From Bacteroidales bacterium (GTDB taxonomy: Bacteria; Bacteroidota; Bacteroidia; Bacteroidales; GCA-2748055), in the NCBI GenBank assembly GCA_020636775.1, contig JACJXF010000012.1, positions 1-64,000 on the forward strand: a stretch of DNA of 64,000 nucleotides, written 5' to 3'. The notes under the pieces are model-generated. The model worked only from the letters and a program-made list of their open reading frames with translations. It searched no databases and was not told where the DNA came from. Made by a program: the position numbers and the translations under genes. Shown here piece after piece: positions 60,902-64,000 of this stretch (positions are counted from its first letter, which is position 1; every line of letters starts with the position of its first letter).

Positions 60902-62698
60902 ATGGCAATTACGGGTGGTATAGAAGAAAAAATATTAAGTTGTTTGCACAACGCCCTGCAGGATCTATATGGAAAAACTGCAGATGCTAACTTATTACAG
61001 CTTCAAAAAACTAAAAAAGAATTCAAGGGCGATTTTACTCTGGTTGTGTTTCCTCTGCTTCGGATTACTTCAAAAAATCCGGAACAATCTGCCAACGAAT
61101 TAGGACAGTATTTACAGCTTCATATGAAGGAAGTATCGGGATATAACGTAATCAAGGGCTTCTTAAACCTTGAAATAAGTTCATCATACTGGCTCGATTT
61201 TCTTGGGTATGCAAACGGACAAAAAAATTATGGCTTAACCAGTCCGGGGGAAAGGACAGACAAAGTAATGGTTGAATACTCTTCTCCCAATACCAATAAA
61301 CCTCTGCATCTGGGGCATATCCGTAATAATCTGCTTGGATTTTCAATTTCAAGAATTCTGGAAGCCAACGGGAATTCAGTTGTCAAAGTTAATCTGGTAA
61401 ATGACAGGGGAATACATATTTGTAAATCCATGCTGGCATACCAGAAGTTTGGAAATGGAGAAAATCCCGCTTCCCCCGAAACAATTAAAGGGGACCACCT
61501 GGTTGGAAAATATTATGTAAAATTTGATCAGGAATACAAGAGGGAGGTAACCGCTCTCCTCAAAGAAGGAATGACGCAGGAAGAAGCCGAAAAAAAATCT
61601 GCGCTGATGAATGAAGCCAGAGAAATGCTCCGCAAATGGGAGGCTGGCGATCCTGAAACCATTGCTCTTTGGAAAATGATGAATGGATGGGTTTATGAAG
61701 GATTCGATGAAACCTATAAAAAACTGGGTGTTGAATTCGACAGGATTTACTACGAATCCGACACATATAGCCTTGGAAAAGCCATCGTTCTTGAGGGTCT
61801 GGAAAAGGGAGTTCTTTCACGGAGAGATGATGGATCGGTATGGGTTGACCTTACCGCTGAAGGTATGGATCAGAAACTCCTTCTGCGATCTGATGGTACT
61901 ACCGTTTATATGACGCAGGACATCGGAACAGCACAACAGCGTTTTGAGCAATATTCCATTAATAAGCATATTTATGTAGTTGGAAATGAACAGAATTATC
62001 ATTTCCAGGTACTTAGCCTTGTGCTTAAAAAACTGGGATATGAGTGGTACGATAAAATTTTTCACCTCTCATACGGGATGGTGGAACTTCCTGAAGGAAA
62101 AATGAAATCCAGAGAGGGAACTGTGGTTGATGCTGATGATCTGGTTGAAGGTATGATACTGACTGCCCGACAGATGTCGGAAGAACTGGGAAAACTCTCC
62201 GAATATTCTGATACTGAAAAAGAAAATATTTACTGTCAGATTGGCCTTGGAGCCCTGAAGTATTTTATTCTTAAGGTTGATCCCAAAAAGAATATGATGT
62301 TCGATCCCAAAGAGTCAATTGATTTTAACGGAAATACCGGGCCATTTATTCAATATACCTATGCGCGCATTCAATCTCTCTTGCGCAAGGCAGGGGAAAA
62401 GGCCGACTCTGCTGAATACTCAGGAGATTTAAATGAAAAAGAAATAAGCCTGCTCAGACTGGTTCATGAGTTTCCTGAGGTGGTAAGCAGTGCCGGTGAT
62501 ACATTAAGCCCTGCACTGATAGCAAATTACCTGTTTGAACTGGCCAAGGAATACAACCAGTTTTATCATGAAAACCCTATACTGACCGCCGAGGATGCTA
62601 CTGTAATGGAAACGCGACTGGGTATTTCGAAAATTTGCGGAGAACTTATAAAAAATGGTATGTACCTTCTGGGTATTGAGGTGCCTGAAAGAATGTAA
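60902..62698 (+). CDS. argS: arginyl-tRNA synthetase
   Basis: The 598-residue class I synthetase charges tRNA-Arg. The N-terminal additional domain covers about 1-105. The HIGH motif appears as HLGH in 'SSPNTNKPLHLGHIRNN' near 139, the KMSKS equivalent as 'GKMKSREGTVVDADDLV' near 400, and the C-terminal anticodon-binding DALR domain begins at 'GPFIQYTYARIQSLLRKAG' and ends 'MYLLGIEVPERM'. Length and motifs are normal. It is convergent with folD, 41 bases apart. Confidence 0.97.
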   Translation: MAITGGIEEKILSCLHNALQDLYGKTADANLLQLQKTKKEFKGDFTLVVFPLLRITSKNPEQSANELGQYLQLHMKEVSGYNVIKGFLNLEISSSYWLDFLGYANGQKNYGLTSPGERTDKVMVEYSSPNTNKPLHLGHIRNNLLGFSISRILEANGNSVVKVNLVNDRGIHICKSMLAYQKFGNGENPASPETIKGDHLVGKYYVKFDQEYKREVTALLKEGMTQEEAEKKSALMNEAREMLRKWEAGDPETIALWKMMNGWVYEGFDETYKKLGVEFDRIYYESDTYSLGKAIVLEGLEKGVLSRRDDGSVWVDLTAEGMDQKLLLRSDGTTVYMTQDIGTAQQRFEQYSINKHIYVVGNEQNYHFQVLSLVLKKLGYEWYDKIFHLSYGMVELPEGKMKSREGTVVDADDLVEGMILTARQMSEELGKLSEYSDTEKENIYCQIGLGALKYFILKVDPKKNMMFDPKESIDFNGNTGPFIQYTYARIQSLLRKAGEKADSAEYSGDLNEKEISLLRLVHEFPEVVSSAGDTLSPALIANYLFELAKEYNQFYHENPILTAEDATVMETRLGISKICGELIKNGMYLLGIEVPERM

Positions 62699-62739
62699 GC
62701 ATTTGTTAAAAGGGGAATTGGGTTAAGAAAAGCTTAATA

Positions 62740-63618
62740 CTAATAAATTTCTTTTCTTCCTGCCAGCAAAGTGTTTTTCAGTAATGAGACAATAGTCATT
62801 GGACCCACACCTCCGGGAACAGGAGTGATATAGCTGCATTTGGGAGCTACCTCATCGTAGAGCACGTCTCCGTGGAGTTTGAATCCTGATTTTGTCAATG
62901 CAGAAGGCAGACGGGTTGTACCCACATCGATTACAACTGCACCCTCTTTCACCATATCCGCTTTAACAAAGCCAGGACTGCCGATAGCGGCGATGAGAAT
63001 ATCTGCCTGACTTGTAATTTTACCGATATCCGGAGTCCTGCTATGGCATACGGTTACAGTGCAGTTACCAGGACTTGCTTTTTGGGACAATAAAATACTT
63101 ATGGGTCTGCCAACAATATTACTTCTTCCAATTACCACGCAATGCTTTCCTGATGTTTCGATTTTGTAGCGATCGAGCAATTCAATAATTCCGGCCGGGG
63201 TGGCAGAAACAAAGGCGGGCATGCCCAATACCATTCTTCCAAGATTTACCGGGTGAAAACCATCAACGTCTTTTTCGGGGGAAACAGCTTCAATAACTTT
63301 ACTTTCATTTATATGAGAGGGGAGAGGAAGTTGCACGATAAATCCATCAATATCAGGATTGGTATTAAGTTCCTGAACCTTTGCAAGAAGTTCTTTCTCC
63401 GTAACATTATCTTCGAAACGTATCAGTGTGGATTCAAAACCTACTGCAGCGCAGTCTTTCACCTTATTTGCCACATATGTCTCACTTCCTCCGTCATGTC
63501 CAACGAGTATGGCAGCAAGATGCGGCCTTTTACAACCCTCATCAACCATCTTTTTAACCATGGCAGCTATTTCAAGCTTGATGTCGGCTGCGGTTTGCTT
63601 CCCGTCGATAATTTGCAT
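62740..63618 (-). CDS. folD: bifunctional methylenetetrahydrofolate dehydrogenase/cyclohydrolase
   Basis: This 292-residue enzyme interconverts 5,10-methylene-THF and 10-formyl-THF, supplying one-carbon units for purines and formyl-Met. The signature 'DGFIVQLPLPSHINE' near 96, the catalytic Lys in 'YVANKVKDCAAVGFES' (about 56), 'KDVDGFHPVNLGRM' near 119, the NADP loop 'VVIGRSNIVGRPISILL' near 163 and the C-terminal 'YITPVPGGVGPMTIVSLLKNTL' are all intact. It lies 17 bases downstream of ffh on the same strand, so the two are probably cotranscribed. Confidence 0.97.
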   Translation of the reverse strand: MQIIDGKQTAADIKLEIAAMVKKMVDEGCKRPHLAAILVGHDGGSETYVANKVKDCAAVGFESTLIRFEDNVTEKELLAKVQELNTNPDIDGFIVQLPLPSHINESKVIEAVSPEKDVDGFHPVNLGRMVLGMPAFVSATPAGIIELLDRYKIETSGKHCVVIGRSNIVGRPISILLSQKASPGNCTVTVCHSRTPDIGKITSQADILIAAIGSPGFVKADMVKEGAVVIDVGTTRLPSALTKSGFKLHGDVLYDEVAPKCSYITPVPGGVGPMTIVSLLKNTLLAGRKEIY

Positions 63619-63635
63619 TTTTTAAACTTTTAAAT

Positions 63636-64000
63636 TTAACGTCTCATCATTGGATTACGCATCATACGGGCCATATTCTTGCCTCCGCTCATCATCTTCA
63701 TCATTTTACGCGTTTCTTCAAACTGCTTTATCAGGCGGTTAACCTCCTGAATGGTTGTTCCACTTCCTTCAGCTATTCTTTTCTTGCGGGTGCCGTTTAA
63801 AATTTCAGGCTCATTTCGCTCGCGGGGAGTCATCGACTGAATGATCGCTTCAATACCTTTAAAAGCATCATCATCAATATCAACGTTCTTGAGTGCTTTG
63901 CCAACTCCTGGAATCATACTGGCCAGATCCTTGATATTTCCCATCTTTTTGATCTGGTTGATCTGACTTAGGAAATCGTCAAATCCGAACTGGTTTTTAG
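63636..64000 (-). CDS. ffh: signal recognition particle protein Ffh, 3' part only
   Basis: The frame is open through the right edge of the window, so only the last 121 codons are seen. They encode the methionine-rich M domain that binds SRP RNA and signal peptides: 'FGFDDFLSQINQIKKMGNIKDLASMIPG', 'SMTPRERNEPEILNGTRKKRIAEGSGT' and 'VNRLIKQFEETRKMMKMM', ending with Met- and Arg-rich residues. The ATG at 63944 is an internal Met, not the start. The NG GTPase domain lies outside the window. Confidence 0.96.
   Translation of the reverse strand, partial: KNQFGFDDFLSQINQIKKMGNIKDLASMIPGVGKALKNVDIDDDAFKGIEAIIQSMTPRERNEPEILNGTRKKRIAEGSGTTIQEVNRLIKQFEETRKMMKMMSGGKNMARMMRNPMMRR

Overview
The window is a chromosomal segment of a Bacteroidota (Bacteroidetes) bacterium, most likely a free-living member of the Bacteroidales/Marinilabiliales type. 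This rests on several things seen together: four proteins with C-terminal type IX secretion (T9SS) sorting domains, two SusC/SusD pairs, a DUF4293 protein, a Bacteroidetes-type SecA of about 1,100 residues, promoters of the form TTG-N19-TAnnTTTG, and very little use of Shine-Dalgarno sequences. I see no tRNA, rRNA, insertion sequence, prophage or CRISPR array. Both ends of the window cut genes: a DUF5916 protein at the left and ffh at the right.

Layout. 1-9523 holds housekeeping and envelope genes, mostly on the minus strand: pyrB-pyrI, a YigZ/IMPACT protein, an EamA transporter, dnaA, an MCE-domain lipid-transport protein and an N-acetylmuramoyl-L-alanine amidase. 9596-19415 holds lptD, a RidA protein, the rpsF-rpsR-rplI operon, a protein with two TonB C-terminal domains, dnaX, icd and ferritin. 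19511-23032 is a large T9SS-exported beta-propeller protein and 23278-26571 is secA. 27014-40148 is a six-gene operon with the order fasciclin lipoprotein, SusC, SusD, fasciclin lipoprotein, SusC, SusD and no glycoside hydrolase. 40149-44948 is looser: a T9SS protein with a CBM9-like module, dapA, a DUF6913 protein and several gene-poor gaps with small repeats and foldable inverted repeats. 44949-52666 holds ligA, a T9SS GH16 glucanase, a small membrane protein, an MscS channel, a dicarboxylate/amino-acid symporter and an NAD(P)-binding epimerase-like protein.

52867-59475 is the most interesting region. A near-perfect promoter leads into a clear cobalamin (B12) riboswitch, followed by a same-strand cluster: a DUF4465 lipoprotein, a T9SS-exported trypsin-fold serine protease with an intact His/Asp/Ser triad, a periplasmic-type binding lipoprotein whose start overlaps the protease stop, a 90-residue helical protein, a FecCD/BtuC-type permease, a BtuD-type ATPase with a C-terminal extension, and a 72-residue membrane protein. 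The layout suggests that B12 starvation induces an exported protease together with the B12 importer, so the cell may free protein-bound corrinoids. No outer-membrane BtuB receptor lies in the window.

The right end (59501-64000) has a glycosyltransferase, argS, folD and the 3' end of ffh. Between the glycosyltransferase and argS there is a strong plus-strand intrinsic terminator with no annotated gene in front of it, a candidate small RNA or attenuated leader.
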